Source of the DNA: Ancylobacter radicis
Lineage (GTDB): Bacteria > Pseudomonadota > Alphaproteobacteria > Rhizobiales > Xanthobacteraceae
Direction: 5' to 3'
DNA: 64,000 bases
Assembly: GCF_018449475.1 (NCBI RefSeq)
Contig: NZ_JAHCQH010000017.1
Span: 124,001 to 188,000 of the forward strand
The notes beneath the pieces were generated by a model that was given only the letters and a program-made list of their open reading frames with translations, searched no databases and was not told the DNA's origin. This document shows, piece after piece, positions 18,013-27,309 of this stretch (within the stretch, counting starts at the first letter, position 1; each line of letters opens with the position of its first letter). A program made the translations under genes and the position numbers.

Positions 18013-20328
18013 TCACGGACGCTCGCGACGGCGGACGAGGCTTCTGGGCGAGGAATCCTTGAGCGACTTGCCACGTCCCGACAAACTCGGATTGGTCATG
18101 AAATACTTCTGGGCGTTGAACTTCTCCTCGCCCTCGCCCGGCACTATGCGTTGCGAGGAGCCATCCGACAAGACACGCCAGCTCTGCTGGTTGTCCTGCA
18201 GGTTGGCGACCATGATCTGGTCGAGGATCTGCATGTGGACGGTGGGGTTGGTGATCTGGCACAGCGCCTCGACCCGACGGTCGAGATTGCGCGGCATCAG
18301 GTCGGCCGAGGAGATGTACATCGCCGCTTCGGGATGAGGCAAGCCGTGGCCGTTGCCGAAGCAGTAGATACGCCCATGTTCCAGGAAGCGGCCGACGATC
18401 GACTTCACCCGGATGTTCTCGGACAGGCCGGGCACGCCCGGCCGCAGGCAGCAGATGCCGCGCACCACGACATCCACCGGCACGCCGCTCTGGCTGGCGC
18501 GGTAGAGCGCGTCGATGATCATCGGATCGACCAGCGAGTTCATCTTCAGCCAGATCGCCGCCGGGCGACCGGCCTTGGCGAATTCGATCTCGGCGGCGAT
18601 GTGGTCGAGGATGCGCTTCTTCAGCGTCAGCGGGGCGATCGACATCGTCTCCAGCTCCGCCGGCTCGGCATAGCCGGTGATGAAGTTGAAGATGCGCGCC
18701 ACGTCGCGGCTGATCGCCGGGTCGGCGGTAAAGAAAGAGAGGTCGGTATAGATGCGGGCCGTGATCGGGTGATAATTGCCCGTGCCGACATGGCAGTAGC
18801 TCGCCAGCGTGCCGCCCTCGCGGCGCACCACGAGCGAGAGCTTGGCGTGGGTCTTCAGCTCCAGGAAGCCGAACACCACCTGCACGCCCGCGCGTTCCAG
18901 ATCGCGCGCCCAGCGGATATTGGCTTCCTCGTCGAAACGCGCCTTCAGCTCGACCAGCGCGGTCACCGACTTGCCGGCCTCGGCCGCTTCCGCCAGCGCC
19001 TTGATGATCGGGCTGTCGGAGGAGGTGCGGTAGAGCGTCTGCTTGATGGCGACGACGTTCGGGTCGCGCGCCGCCTGACGCAGGAACTGCACCACCACGT
19101 CGAAGGATTCATAGGGGTGATGGACCACGAGGTCCTTCTCGCGGATCGCCGCGAAGCAGTCGCCGGCATGGTCGCGGATGCGCTCGGGGAAGCGCGGGTT
19201 GTACGGCTTGAACTTCAGGTCCGGCCGGTCGACGCCGACCAGCTGGCTGAACTCGTTCAGTGCCAGCACGCCGTCCACCAGGAAGATTTCGTCGCCGGTG
19301 ACGCCCAGCTCGCGCGCCACGAAGATCCGCAGCTCCTCCGGCATGGTCGATTCGATCTCAAGCCGGATCACCTGGCCGAGGCGGCGCCGCTTCAGCGCCG
19401 ATTCGAACTGGCGCATCAGGTCTTCCGCCTCTTCCTCGACTTCGAGGTCGCTGTCGCGGATGACGCGGAACCCGCCAAGGCCGCGCACCTGATAGCCGGG
19501 GAACAGCCGGCCGATGAACAGGCCGATCATCTGCTCCAGCGTGATGAAGCGCATCGCGCCGTTCTCGCCATCCGGCAGGCGGATGAAGCGGTCGATCTTC
19601 GCGGGGACGCGAATCAGCGCGCTCATGGTGCGCCCGTCGCTGATGCGCGCGAGGTGCAGCGCCAGCGAGAAGCCGAGATTGGGAATGAAGGGGAAGGGAT
19701 GGGCCGGGTCGATGGCCAGCGGGGTCAGCACCGGGAAGACGTGGCTGAGGAAGAACTCGTCGAGAACCGCGCGGTCCGCCTTGGTCACATCGGCGCCGTC
19801 CATCAGCACGACGCCGGCCTCGGCGATGAGGCCGCGCAGCTCGCGCCAGCGCGCCTGCTGGTCCTCGCCCAGCTCGATCACGGCGGCGCCGATCAGCGGC
19901 AGTTGCTCGGCCGGGGTCAGCCCGTCCGGGCTCTTGCCGCCATAGCCTTCGCGCACCTGCTCCTTCAGGCCGGCGACGCGGACCATGAAGAACTCGTCGA
20001 GATTATTGGCCGAGATGGAGAGGAAGCGCAGCTGCTCCAGCAGCGGGTGCTCGCGGTTGGAGGCTTCCTCCAGCACGCGGCGATTGAACTGGAGCCAGGA
20101 CAGTTCGCGATTGATGAAGCGGTCGGGCGAAGCCATCAGCTCGGCTTCGAGCGGCACCGGCGCGACCGGCTGATGGACCGGCGGCTCACCCAGTTCGACA
20201 TGCGCAACAGCGTGCGCCTCACCCTCGGTCACGGTCGACACTCCATCCTGTATGACCGCGTCCTGTTGAGGGAGCGGTGGCTTCTTCCGGCGGGAAGGTC
20301 GCCGCGCATCGTGACGGCTGGATGACAT
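18013..20328 (-). CDS. ppk: Polyphosphate kinase 1
   Basis: 771 residues. It polymerises the gamma phosphate of ATP into polyphosphate. Seen: the N-terminal [20 protein letters not shown] (from about 70), the phospho-histidine motif THAKLSLV with His about 494, [19 protein letters not shown], and a second histidine in [10 protein letters not shown] (about 651). The first ~65 residues are an extra low-complexity stretch before the family core. The stop is 4 bp before ppx, and the start is 20 bp after hdaA. The first ATG is used, but translation from an internal Met near residue 65 (M-A-S-P-D-R-F) cannot be excluded. Confidence 0.95.
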   Translation of the reverse strand: MSSSRHDARRPSRRKKPPLPQQDAVIQDGVSTVTEGEAHAVAHVELGEPPVHQPVAPVPLEAELMASPDRFINRELSWLQFNRRVLEEASNREHPLLEQLRFLSISANNLDEFFMVRVAGLKEQVREGYGGKSPDGLTPAEQLPLIGAAVIELGEDQQARWRELRGLIAEAGVVLMDGADVTKADRAVLDEFFLSHVFPVLTPLAIDPAHPFPFIPNLGFSLALHLARISDGRTMSALIRVPAKIDRFIRLPDGENGAMRFITLEQMIGLFIGRLFPGYQVRGLGGFRVIRDSDLEVEEEAEDLMRQFESALKRRRLGQVIRLEIESTMPEELRIFVARELGVTGDEIFLVDGVLALNEFSQLVGVDRPDLKFKPYNPRFPERIRDHAGDCFAAIREKDLVVHHPYESFDVVVQFLRQAARDPNVVAIKQTLYRTSSDSPIIKALAEAAEAGKSVTALVELKARFDEEANIRWARDLERAGVQVVFGFLELKTHAKLSLVVRREGGTLASYCHVGTGNYHPITARIYTDLSFFTADPAISRDVARIFNFITGYAEPAELETMSIAPLTLKKRILDHIAAEIEFAKAGRPAAIWLKMNSLVDPMIIDALYRASQSGVPVDVVVRGICCLRPGVPGLSENIRVKSIVGRFLEHGRIYCFGNGHGLPHPEAAMYISSADLMPRNLDRRVEALCQITNPTVHMQILDQIMVANLQDNQQSWRVLSDGSSQRIVPGEGEEKFNAQKYFMTNPSLSGRGKSLKDSSPRSLVRRRERP

Positions 20329-20348
20329 GCTGCACCTTAAAGCTCAGG

Positions 20349-21068
20349 TCAATCGGTGAGGTCCGGCGCACCGGGCGCCGTGGCCGCAAGAGCGACACCT
20401 CGTGCACGAAGGAGTTCGGAAGCCAGCGCCCGCGTCAAGGGCCGCTTGCGCGCCAGCGCCTCGCTGTCCAGCGCCGCGATAATCTCGCGCAGCCCGGCGA
20501 TGGAACGCTCCACCCGCGGCAGCAGATAGGCGAGCAGCGCCTCGTCCGGGGCGATCTGCCGGTCGGCGAACAGCTTCACCGCCACCGCCGCCAGCAGCGC
20601 GTCGTCCGGCGGGCCGAGCACCGCGGTCGGCATGGCGCGCAGGCGCGAGCCGAGATCGCGCGTCGCCATCGCGGCGGCCAGCACGGCCGGGGCCCGGCGG
20701 GCGGTCAGCAGCACCCGGGCATCCTGCTCCTTGGCGAGATTGATGAGGTGGAACAGCGCCGCCTCGTCGAGCGGCCCCTCGCCGAGATCCTCCACCACCA
20801 GCGCGCCGCTCTCCAGCACATGCGGCAGTGCCGGGATCAAGAGATCGCGCGCGGCAATGACCGGCGCCCCGCTTGCCTGCGCGAAGATGGCGGCAAGGTG
20901 CGATTTGCCCGCCCCTTCCGGCCCGACCAGCGCCACCAGCGGGGCGGGCCAGTCCGGGAAGGAGTCGATCAGCGCCAGCGCCGCCTCATTGGCCGGCGCC
21001 GGCAGGAAATCGTCGCGCGAGCGGCTGTCCGCATGCGGCAGGTCGAGGGGCAATTGGCGCGTGGCCAT
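20349..21068 (-). CDS. hdaA: HdaA, DnaA-inactivating AAA+ protein
   Basis: 239 residues, a DnaA-related ATPase without the DNA-binding domain, as in HdaA of Caulobacter, which promotes hydrolysis of DnaA-bound ATP after replication starts. A beta-clamp-binding motif QLPLDL is at residues 5-10. Walker A is GPEGAGKSH (about 49-57) and Walker B-like ALVVEDLGEG (about 88-97). The ATG at 21068 is 3 bp after the perM stop, indicating a shared transcript. The unusual pairing with polyphosphate genes is a conserved arrangement in this order. Confidence 0.9.
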   Translation of the reverse strand: MATRQLPLDLPHADSRSRDDFLPAPANEAALALIDSFPDWPAPLVALVGPEGAGKSHLAAIFAQASGAPVIAARDLLIPALPHVLESGALVVEDLGEGPLDEAALFHLINLAKEQDARVLLTARRAPAVLAAAMATRDLGSRLRAMPTAVLGPPDDALLAAVAVKLFADRQIAPDEALLAYLLPRVERSIAGLREIIAALDSEALARKRPLTRALASELLRARGVALAATAPGAPDLTD

Positions 21069-21071
21069 GGC

Positions 21072-22202
21072 TCAGCTCACCCGGCGGTCCGGGATGGCCG
21101 GCACGGCCGGAACCGGGGCGGGAGGCGCCAGCGCGGCCGGTTCCTGCTCGCCGGTATAAAGTGGGCTTTCCAGATATTGGTCGATGGCGAAGCGCACCAG
21201 CACGCCGCCCGCCGCCGCCAGCGGCACCGCCAGCAGCAGGCCGAGGAAACCGAGCAGATAGCCGAACGCCAGCAGGGCGAACATCAGCCACACCGGGTGC
21301 AGGCCGACACTGTCGCCCACCAGCTTGGGCGAGAGAATATAGCCCTCGATGAACTGGCCGAACACGAAGATGCCGATCACCAGCCCGATCATCCAGTAAT
21401 CCGGGAAGAACTGGACGATGGCGACGCCCGCCGCCAGCACCAGCCCGGTGAGCGAGCCGACATAGGGGATGAAGGTGATGATCCCCGAGACGAAGCCGAT
21501 GACGAAGCCGAAATTCAGCCCGGTCATGGTGAGGCTGATGGCGTAGAAACTGCCGAGGATCAGGCACACCAGCGACTGGCCGCGCACGAAGCCGGCAATC
21601 GCCCGATCCATGCGGCAGGCCAGCGTGCGGATCACCGGGCGGTTGCGCACCGGCAGCCAGCCATCGACCTTCTCCACCATGTGGTTCCAGTCGTTGAGCA
21701 TGTAGAAGGCCACTACGGGCGTGATGACCAGCAGCGAGAACACCGAGATCAGCGCCTGCCCGCCGGTCCAGATCGACTGGATCAGGGAGAGCATGTAGGT
21801 CGCGCCCTGCGACACCAGCTCGTTCAGCCCCTGCCGGATCGCCGGCATCCGGTCGCCGACGAAATTGCGCAGCCAGGCCGCATCCTCGCCGGCCATCAGG
21901 TTCTGCAGCTTGACGATATATTCGGGCAGCCGCTCGATGAAGGCGGCAAGCTGCGAGCCGAAGATCGGCAGCACCAGCAGCATCAGCAGGATGGCGAGCA
22001 TCAGGGTCAGCGCGATGGTCGCCAGCGACGCCGCCAGCCGGTTGACGCCCCAATGCTCCAGCCGGGTCGTGACCGGGTTGAGGAAATAGGCCAGCGCCAG
22101 CCCCGCCACGAAGGGCAGCAGCACGCTCGACAGCAGCCACGCGGTGAGGATCACCACGAACAGCACCGTCAGCCAGAAAATCACCTGCTTGTGCCAGGCC
22201 AT
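21072..22202 (-). CDS. AI-2E/PerM family membrane protein
   Basis: 376 residues with about seven to eight membrane segments, opening with a pair of helices (about 8-40 and 58-85), then a soluble part, then five helices from about 150 to 325. Family hallmarks: the proline-containing PFVAGLALAYFLNPV near the start and the V-G-D-S-V-G-L-H-P-V-W segment near residue 300. Substrate cannot be read from the sequence. AAGGGAG lies just before the ATG. First gene of the operon with hdaA, ppk and ppx. The last ~30 residues are Pro/Ala-rich. Confidence 0.9.
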   Translation of the reverse strand: MAWHKQVIFWLTVLFVVILTAWLLSSVLLPFVAGLALAYFLNPVTTRLEHWGVNRLAASLATIALTLMLAILLMLLVLPIFGSQLAAFIERLPEYIVKLQNLMAGEDAAWLRNFVGDRMPAIRQGLNELVSQGATYMLSLIQSIWTGGQALISVFSLLVITPVVAFYMLNDWNHMVEKVDGWLPVRNRPVIRTLACRMDRAIAGFVRGQSLVCLILGSFYAISLTMTGLNFGFVIGFVSGIITFIPYVGSLTGLVLAAGVAIVQFFPDYWMIGLVIGIFVFGQFIEGYILSPKLVGDSVGLHPVWLMFALLAFGYLLGFLGLLLAVPLAAAGGVLVRFAIDQYLESPLYTGEQEPAALAPPAPVPAVPAIPDRRVS

Positions 22203-22466
22203 CCGAACTCCCTTGCGCCGCGATACGCACGCACCCTTGATACAGGAAAATGCGACAGGGATGATGCCGCAAGCGGGTCATTCCCGCTATCCACCCTCGA
22301 TCCCCGCGCCATGCACAGGCAAATCCCGCGCCGCCCGGTGGTTCCATGACGCGCCCATAATGGCGGACCATGGTGACGGACCCTAGTGGCGTGCCGCGCG
22401 CCGCCATGGCACGGAAGCTGATCGCGAAAACCGGGGGGCCGCACGGCTTTCGGAAAGGACACGGCC

Positions 22467-23216
22467 ATGGCGCAGGACACGCCGCTCGACGACCCGCTCT
22501 ATACCGATGCCGCGCTGGTCGCGTTCTACGACGCGGAAAACGAGGGGGGCGAGGACCGCGCCTTCTGCGCTGATCTGGCCCGCGCGGCCGGCTCGGTGCT
22601 GGATCTGGGCTGCGGCACCGGCGCCTTTCTGGCCGGCCTCGACGCCGGCGAGCGGGTCGGCGTCGATCCCGCTGGGGCGATGCTGGAGGTGGCGCGCCGC
22701 CGGCCGGGCGGGGCGGAGGTCCGGTGGATCGAGGCCGATGCCCGCCACCTTGCCCTCGACCGCCGCTTCGACCTGATCGTGATGACCGGCCACGCCTTCC
22801 AGGTCTTCCTCACCGAGGACGACCAGCGCGCCGCCCTCGCCAGCATCGCCCGCCACCTCGCCCCGGGGGGACGCTTCATTTTCGACAGCCGCAACCCGGC
22901 CTGCCGGGAATGGGAGGAATGGCAGCCGGCCGCGTCCGAGCGCCAGATCGAGCACCCCCGCCACGGCCGCGTGACGGCGTGGAACACGGCGGTGCAAGAT
23001 GAGGCGAGCGGCATCGTCACCTATGGCACCTTCTATCGCCTCGCCGACGGGCGGGTGCTGAGCGCGGACAGCCGGATCCGCTTCACCCCCGCCGCCGATC
23101 TCGCCCGGCTGATCGCGGCGGCCGGTCTCGCGGTCGATCGCTGGCTCGGCGACTGGGCCGGCGGGCCGATGACGCCGCAATCGGCGGAGATCATCCCGCT
23201 CGGCCGGCTCGCCTGA
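22467..23216 (+). CDS. Class I SAM-dependent methyltransferase
   Basis: 249 residues. Motif I is [15 protein letters not shown] (about 43-57), followed by an acidic residue after strand 2 (G-V-D-P-A-G-A-M-L) and the post-motif [14 protein letters not shown]. Substrate unknown. AAAGGA lies about 9 nt before the ATG. The gene is divergent from perM and followed by the benE-type gene. A C-terminal SAV-like SRIRFT...LIAAAGL segment is typical of small-molecule methyltransferases. Confidence 0.88.
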   Translation: MAQDTPLDDPLYTDAALVAFYDAENEGGEDRAFCADLARAAGSVLDLGCGTGAFLAGLDAGERVGVDPAGAMLEVARRRPGGAEVRWIEADARHLALDRRFDLIVMTGHAFQVFLTEDDQRAALASIARHLAPGGRFIFDSRNPACREWEEWQPAASERQIEHPRHGRVTAWNTAVQDEASGIVTYGTFYRLADGRVLSADSRIRFTPAADLARLIAAAGLAVDRWLGDWAGGPMTPQSAEIIPLGRLA

Positions 23217-23305
23217 ACCCCACGCTGCGCCTTCCGCAGCGGCAGCGGTGACGGCCCGGCGCGGCTGTGGCACAAGGCGGGCTCCTCTCCTGCCGGTGCC
23301 TGCCG

Positions 23306-24451
23306 ATGCGTTCCTCCGTCATCACCTCCGCCGTCGTCGCCGCGCTGGTCGGCTTTGGCGGCACGCTCGCCCTGATCGTCGCCGCCTCGCAGGCGGTGGG
23401 CGCCACCCCGGCGCAGACCGCCTCGGCGGTGATCGGCCTGTGCCTGTCGATGGCGCTGACCAGCGCGTGGCTCGGCTGGCGCCACAAAATGCCGATCATC
23501 ACCGCCTGGTCGACGCCCGGCGCCGCGCTGATCGCCGGCTCGCACGGGCTGACCGTCGAGACCGCGGTCGGCGCCTTCCTGCTGGCGGGCGTGCTGATCC
23601 TCGTCACCGCCGCGGTGAAGCCGCTCGGCACGCTGGTGCAGCGCCTGCCGGTCGCCATCGCCGCCGCCATGCTGGCGGGCGTGCTGTTCCGCTTCTGCAC
23701 CGCGGTGTTCACGGCCGGGCAGGCCGATCCGCTCCTCGTGCTGCCGCTGGTGCTGATCTTCCTGGTGGCCCGGCGCATCAACCCGTTCGGCGCGGTGCTG
23801 GCGATCCTCGTCATCGGCATCGCGCTGGCCTTCTTCCTCGGCCGCGTCGGCCCGCTGCCGGATGTGACGCTGCTGCCGAGCGTCACCCTGATCTGGCCGC
23901 GCTTCGAGGTGCAGGCGCTGATCGGCATCGGGGTGCCGCTCTATGTCGTCACCATGGCCTCGCAGAACCTGCCCGGCCTCGCCGTGCTGCAGGCCGCCGG
24001 CTACAAGGCGCCGGCGCCCTCGATCCTCGCCGCGACCGGCCTCGCCTCGCTGCTCACCGCGCCGCTCGGCTCGCTCACCTCCAACCTCGCCGCCATCACC
24101 GCCTCGATCTGCACCGGCCCGGACGCCCATCCCGACCCGGAAAAGCGGTGGATGACGACGCGCTTCTACGCGCTGGCCTATCTGGTGCTGGCGGCCGGCG
24201 GCGCCTCGGTGGTGGCGCTGATCGCCGCCCTGCCCGCCGGGCTGGTGGCGACCTTCGCCGGCCTTGCCTTGCTGGGCCCGCTGGTGAACGCGCTCGGCAC
24301 CGCCATGGGCGATGCCGGCAAGCGTTTCCCCGCCGTGCTGACGCTGGCGGTGACCGCCTCCGGCGTGTCGATGCTCGGCATCGGTTCGGCCTTCTGGGGG
24401 CTGCTGGCCGGCCTTCTCGCGCTCGGCATCGACCGCGCCGGGCGGCGCTGA
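23306..24451 (+). CDS. benE: BenE-family (benzoate/H+ symporter-like) transporter
   Basis: 381 residues, about eleven or twelve hydrophobic helices over almost the whole length. Family-type segments: [15 protein letters not shown] (about 60-75), a central [12 protein letters not shown] motif, and [20 protein letters not shown]. No aromatic-degradation gene is nearby, so benzoate as substrate is only inferred from the family. Start at 23306 (M-R-S-S-V-I-T-S-A) gives a normal first helix; a GTG at 23267 would add 13 residues. It ends 77 bp before purM. Confidence 0.85.
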   Translation: MRSSVITSAVVAALVGFGGTLALIVAASQAVGATPAQTASAVIGLCLSMALTSAWLGWRHKMPIITAWSTPGAALIAGSHGLTVETAVGAFLLAGVLILVTAAVKPLGTLVQRLPVAIAAAMLAGVLFRFCTAVFTAGQADPLLVLPLVLIFLVARRINPFGAVLAILVIGIALAFFLGRVGPLPDVTLLPSVTLIWPRFEVQALIGIGVPLYVVTMASQNLPGLAVLQAAGYKAPAPSILAATGLASLLTAPLGSLTSNLAAITASICTGPDAHPDPEKRWMTTRFYALAYLVLAAGGASVVALIAALPAGLVATFAGLALLGPLVNALGTAMGDAGKRFPAVLTLAVTASGVSMLGIGSAFWGLLAGLLALGIDRAGRR

Positions 24452-24528
24452 TCCACCCGCGCGCTTGCGGGCGCACGGATAAGCGGCTAATCCGCCAGCA
24501 TCTCCCGGAAGGACCAGAGCGGCTTCAG

Positions 24529-25608
24529 ATGAGCGACACCGAAAAAGGCCTCAGCTATCGCGATGCGGGCGTCGATATCGACGCCGGCAACCGGCTGGTC
24601 GATCTCATCAAGCCGCTGGTCAAGGCCACCCGCCGCCCCGGCGCGGATGCCGACATTGGCGGCTTCGGCGGGGTATTCGATCCCAAGGCCGCCGGCTTCA
24701 AGGATCCGCTGATCGTCGCCACCACGGACGGCGTCGGCACCAAGCTGAAGATCGCCATCGAGACCGGCCGGCACGAGACCATCGGCATCGACCTGGTCGC
24801 CATGTGCGTCAACGATCTCGTGGTGCAGGGCGCCGAGCCGCTGTTCTTCCTCGACTATTTCGCCACCGGCAAGCTGGCCCCCGAGGTCGGCGCCACCATC
24901 GTCGCCGGCATCGCCAAGGGCTGCAAGGAGTCCGGCTGCGCGCTGATCGGCGGCGAGACCGCCGAAATGCCCGGCATGTATTCGGACGGGGATTACGACC
25001 TCGCCGGCTTCTCGGTCGGCGCTGTCGAGCGCGGCGAGCTGCTGCCCTCCCCGAATGTGCGCCCCGGCGACGTGCTGCTCGGCCTCGCCTCCTCGGGCGT
25101 GCATTCCAACGGCTATTCGCTGGTGCGCCGCATCGTCGAGGTCTCCGGCCTGCCCTGGGACGCACCCGCCCCCTTCGCGCCCGGCAAGACGCTCGGCGAG
25201 GCGCTGCTCACCCCGACCAAGCTCTATGTGAAGTCGGCGCTGTCGGTCATCCGCGCCACCGGCAAGGTCAAGGCGCTCGCCCACATCACCGGCGGCGGCC
25301 TCACCGAGAACCTGCCGCGCGTGCTGCCCAAGGGCACGATCGGGCGCATCGACCTGTCCGGCCTTACCGTGCCGCCGGTGTTCCGCTGGCTGGCGCAGGT
25401 CGGCAAGGTGGCGCCCGAGGAAATGCTGCGCGCCTTCAACTGCGGCATCGGCATGGTCGTGGTCTGCGCCCCGGAGGATGCCGAGACGGTGGCCGACGCG
25501 TTTGCCGAGGCGGGCGAGGAAGTGATCCATCTCGGCGCCATCGAGCCGGGCGAAGGCGCGGCCCATACGGTCTATGACGGCACGCTCGCCGTCGACGCCG
25601 CGCTTTAA
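24529..25608 (+). CDS. purM: Phosphoribosylformylglycinamidine cyclo-ligase (AIR synthetase)
   Basis: 359 residues. It closes the imidazole ring in purine synthesis. Family blocks: [15 protein letters not shown] at the start, [12 protein letters not shown] (about 65-76), [38 protein letters not shown], and [15 protein letters not shown]. Start at 24529 with GGAAGGA about 14 nt upstream. The same frame is open far upstream through the transporter gene, which is a GC-bias artefact. The next gene is purN, separated by a palindromic repeat. Confidence 0.97.
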   Translation: MSDTEKGLSYRDAGVDIDAGNRLVDLIKPLVKATRRPGADADIGGFGGVFDPKAAGFKDPLIVATTDGVGTKLKIAIETGRHETIGIDLVAMCVNDLVVQGAEPLFFLDYFATGKLAPEVGATIVAGIAKGCKESGCALIGGETAEMPGMYSDGDYDLAGFSVGAVERGELLPSPNVRPGDVLLGLASSGVHSNGYSLVRRIVEVSGLPWDAPAPFAPGKTLGEALLTPTKLYVKSALSVIRATGKVKALAHITGGGLTENLPRVLPKGTIGRIDLSGLTVPPVFRWLAQVGKVAPEEMLRAFNCGIGMVVVCAPEDAETVADAFAEAGEEVIHLGAIEPGEGAAHTVYDGTLAVDAAL

Positions 25609-25612
25609 CCAA

Positions 25613-25709
25613 CATCCTTCGAGGCCCGGCGTCGCCGGGCACCTCAGGATGACGTCGATTTAACAGCCCCGTCATCCTGAGGCGCGAGCCAAGCGAACCT
25701 CGAAGGATG
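25613..25709. repeat. Large palindromic intergenic repeat between purM and purN
   Basis: Nested inverted repeats: outer arms CATCCTTCGAGG (25613-25624) and CCTCGAAGGATG (25698-25709), inner arms CCTCAGGATGAC (25642-25653) and GTCATCCTGAGG (25671-25682). It can fold as one long hairpin in the purM-purN transcript. The 3' outer arm ends in an ATG that is in frame with purN. Related sequences are common between genes in Hyphomicrobiales, and a partial relative is present at 55337-55360. Confidence 0.75.
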
Positions 25710-25727
25710 GCCAAGCAGAGAGCGCCC

Positions 25728-26381
25728 ATGACCAAGCCCCGCGCGGCCGTCCTCATCTCCGGGCGCGGCTCCAACATGATGTCGCTGATCGAGGCGGCCA
25801 GCGCGCCGGATTACCCGGTCGAGATTGCCGTGGTCATCTCCAACCGGCCGGAGGCGCATGGCCTCGCCCGCGCGCAGGCCTGCAACATCCCCACCCGCAC
25901 GCTCGACCACAAGGCCCATGCCGACCGCGCCGCCTTTGACGCCGCGCTTCACGCGGTGCTGGAGGAAGAACAGGCCGATTTCGTCTGCCTCGCCGGCTTC
26001 ATGCGCCTGCTCACCGCCGGCTTCGTCGAGAAGTGGCAGGGGCGGATGATCAACATCCATCCCGCGCTGCTGCCGAGCTACAAGGGTCTGCACACCCATG
26101 AGCGGGCGCTGGCGGACGGGGTGAAAATCCACGGCGCCACCGTGCATTTCGTGACCCCGGAAATGGATGTCGGCCCGATCATCATGCAGGCCGCCGTGCC
26201 GGTGCTGGAGGGCGACACGCCCGACAGCCTCGGCGCCCGCGTGCTGGCGCAGGAACACGTCATCTACCCCGCCGCGCTGCGGCTGGTGGCGGAAGGCCGC
26301 GCCCGCATCACCGAGGGGCGCGTCGCCATCGACGAGTTCGAGATCGCCCCGCCCGCGCTGGTGGTGCCGCCGGCCGGCTGA
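25728..26381 (+). CDS. purN: Phosphoribosylglycinamide formyltransferase
   Basis: 217 residues. It transfers a formyl group from 10-formyl-tetrahydrofolate to GAR in purine synthesis. Seen: LISGRGSNMMSLIEA at the N-terminus, the active site NIHPALLPSYKG (Asn and His), the H-G-A-T-V-H-F-V-T segment and the catalytic Asp in EMDVGPII. Start at 25728 is preferred; an in-frame ATG at 25707 is formed by the end of the palindromic repeat and would add seven residues. Its stop is 2 bp from the end of the convergent transglutaminase-like gene. Confidence 0.96.
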   Translation: MTKPRAAVLISGRGSNMMSLIEAASAPDYPVEIAVVISNRPEAHGLARAQACNIPTRTLDHKAHADRAAFDAALHAVLEEEQADFVCLAGFMRLLTAGFVEKWQGRMINIHPALLPSYKGLHTHERALADGVKIHGATVHFVTPEMDVGPIIMQAAVPVLEGDTPDSLGARVLAQEHVIYPAALRLVAEGRARITEGRVAIDEFEIAPPALVVPPAG

Positions 26382-26383
26382 TC

Positions 26384-27211
26384 TCAGGCGATGCCCACCG
26401 CGCGGATGGTGGGCTCGGAATTCTCCACCGCGTCGACGGGCGCGATCGAGACCTGCATCCCCGTCATCTCGGCATTGCCATAGATCGTGGCGAAGGCCGC
26501 GTCCGCCGCATCATGGCCGACGCCGATGCGCACCAGCCCTTGCAGCGCCGCCATGCGGGTCGGATCGAACAGATACCAGGCGCCGTCGAGATAGCATTCG
26601 AACACGGCGTGGAAATCGGGCGGTTCGAGCTGCCAGGCATAGGAGCTGGCGAAGCGCGCGGGGATTCCGAGCGAGCGGCAGAAGGCGATGCCGAGATGGG
26701 CGAAGTCCCGGCACACACCGGCCCGCTGCACCATCGTGTCATTGGCCGAGGTTTCCGAATTCGAGCTGCCGCTCAGATAATCGACATGCTCGTAGATCCA
26801 GTTGCAGATCGCGGTCACCCGCTGGTGGCCGGGCGGCAGATCGCCGAATTCGCGATAGGCGAAGCGTGCCAGCTGGTCCGACTGGCAGTAGCGGCTCGGG
26901 TTGAGGAAGGTCATGACGTCGAGCGGCAGCTCCGCCACCGGCGTCTCGCGCAGGGTCGTGGGGTCGGCGTCATGCATGGCCAGTTCGACAATCGCATCAT
27001 AGGCGACCTCGAAACGGCCGGGCTCGATCACCGCGCGCACCAGCCGCGTGCCGCCCGCCGTCTCGAAACGGTCGAGCGGCACGGACGGGCTCATCGTCAG
27101 CGTTTCCGAGAGGATCTTCTGGTTGCGCAGTTCCGCCGCCTCGATGTTGAGGATGAAAGCGGTCCTGTCGCGCACCTCATAGGCGAGCCGGGCGGCGACG
27201 GAGAATTTCAT
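26384..27211 (-). CDS. Transglutaminase-like cysteine protease-fold protein
   Basis: 275 residues. The transglutaminase-like core has Cys 167 in RAGVCRDFAHLG, His in P-D-F-H-A-V-F-E and Asp in YLFDPTR, completing the Cys-His-Asp triad. An N-terminal beta domain (about 1-110) precedes it, as in bacterial transglutaminase family proteins often linked to amide or peptide hydrolysis. No signal peptide, so cytoplasmic. Start at 27211 (M-K-F-S-V-A-A-R-L-A-Y-E-V) gives the family N-terminus. Substrate unknown. Confidence 0.85.
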   Translation of the reverse strand: MKFSVAARLAYEVRDRTAFILNIEAAELRNQKILSETLTMSPSVPLDRFETAGGTRLVRAVIEPGRFEVAYDAIVELAMHDADPTTLRETPVAELPLDVMTFLNPSRYCQSDQLARFAYREFGDLPPGHQRVTAICNWIYEHVDYLSGSSNSETSANDTMVQRAGVCRDFAHLGIAFCRSLGIPARFASSYAWQLEPPDFHAVFECYLDGAWYLFDPTRMAALQGLVRIGVGHDAADAAFATIYGNAEMTGMQVSIAPVDAVENSEPTIRAVGIA

Positions 27212-27309
27212 GGCGACTAATCCGGTTGAGGAGCGGCGACGTCGATATGACGCCCACATCGTCCCACGGTTCCCGAAATACCGCTGCAAGGCGGCCCCGA
27301 AAATTGCCA

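Noticed and set aside
23248-24528. Upstream extension of purM by 427 codons through the transporter gene
   Set aside because: It is the shadow of benE in another frame; PurM begins normally at 24529.
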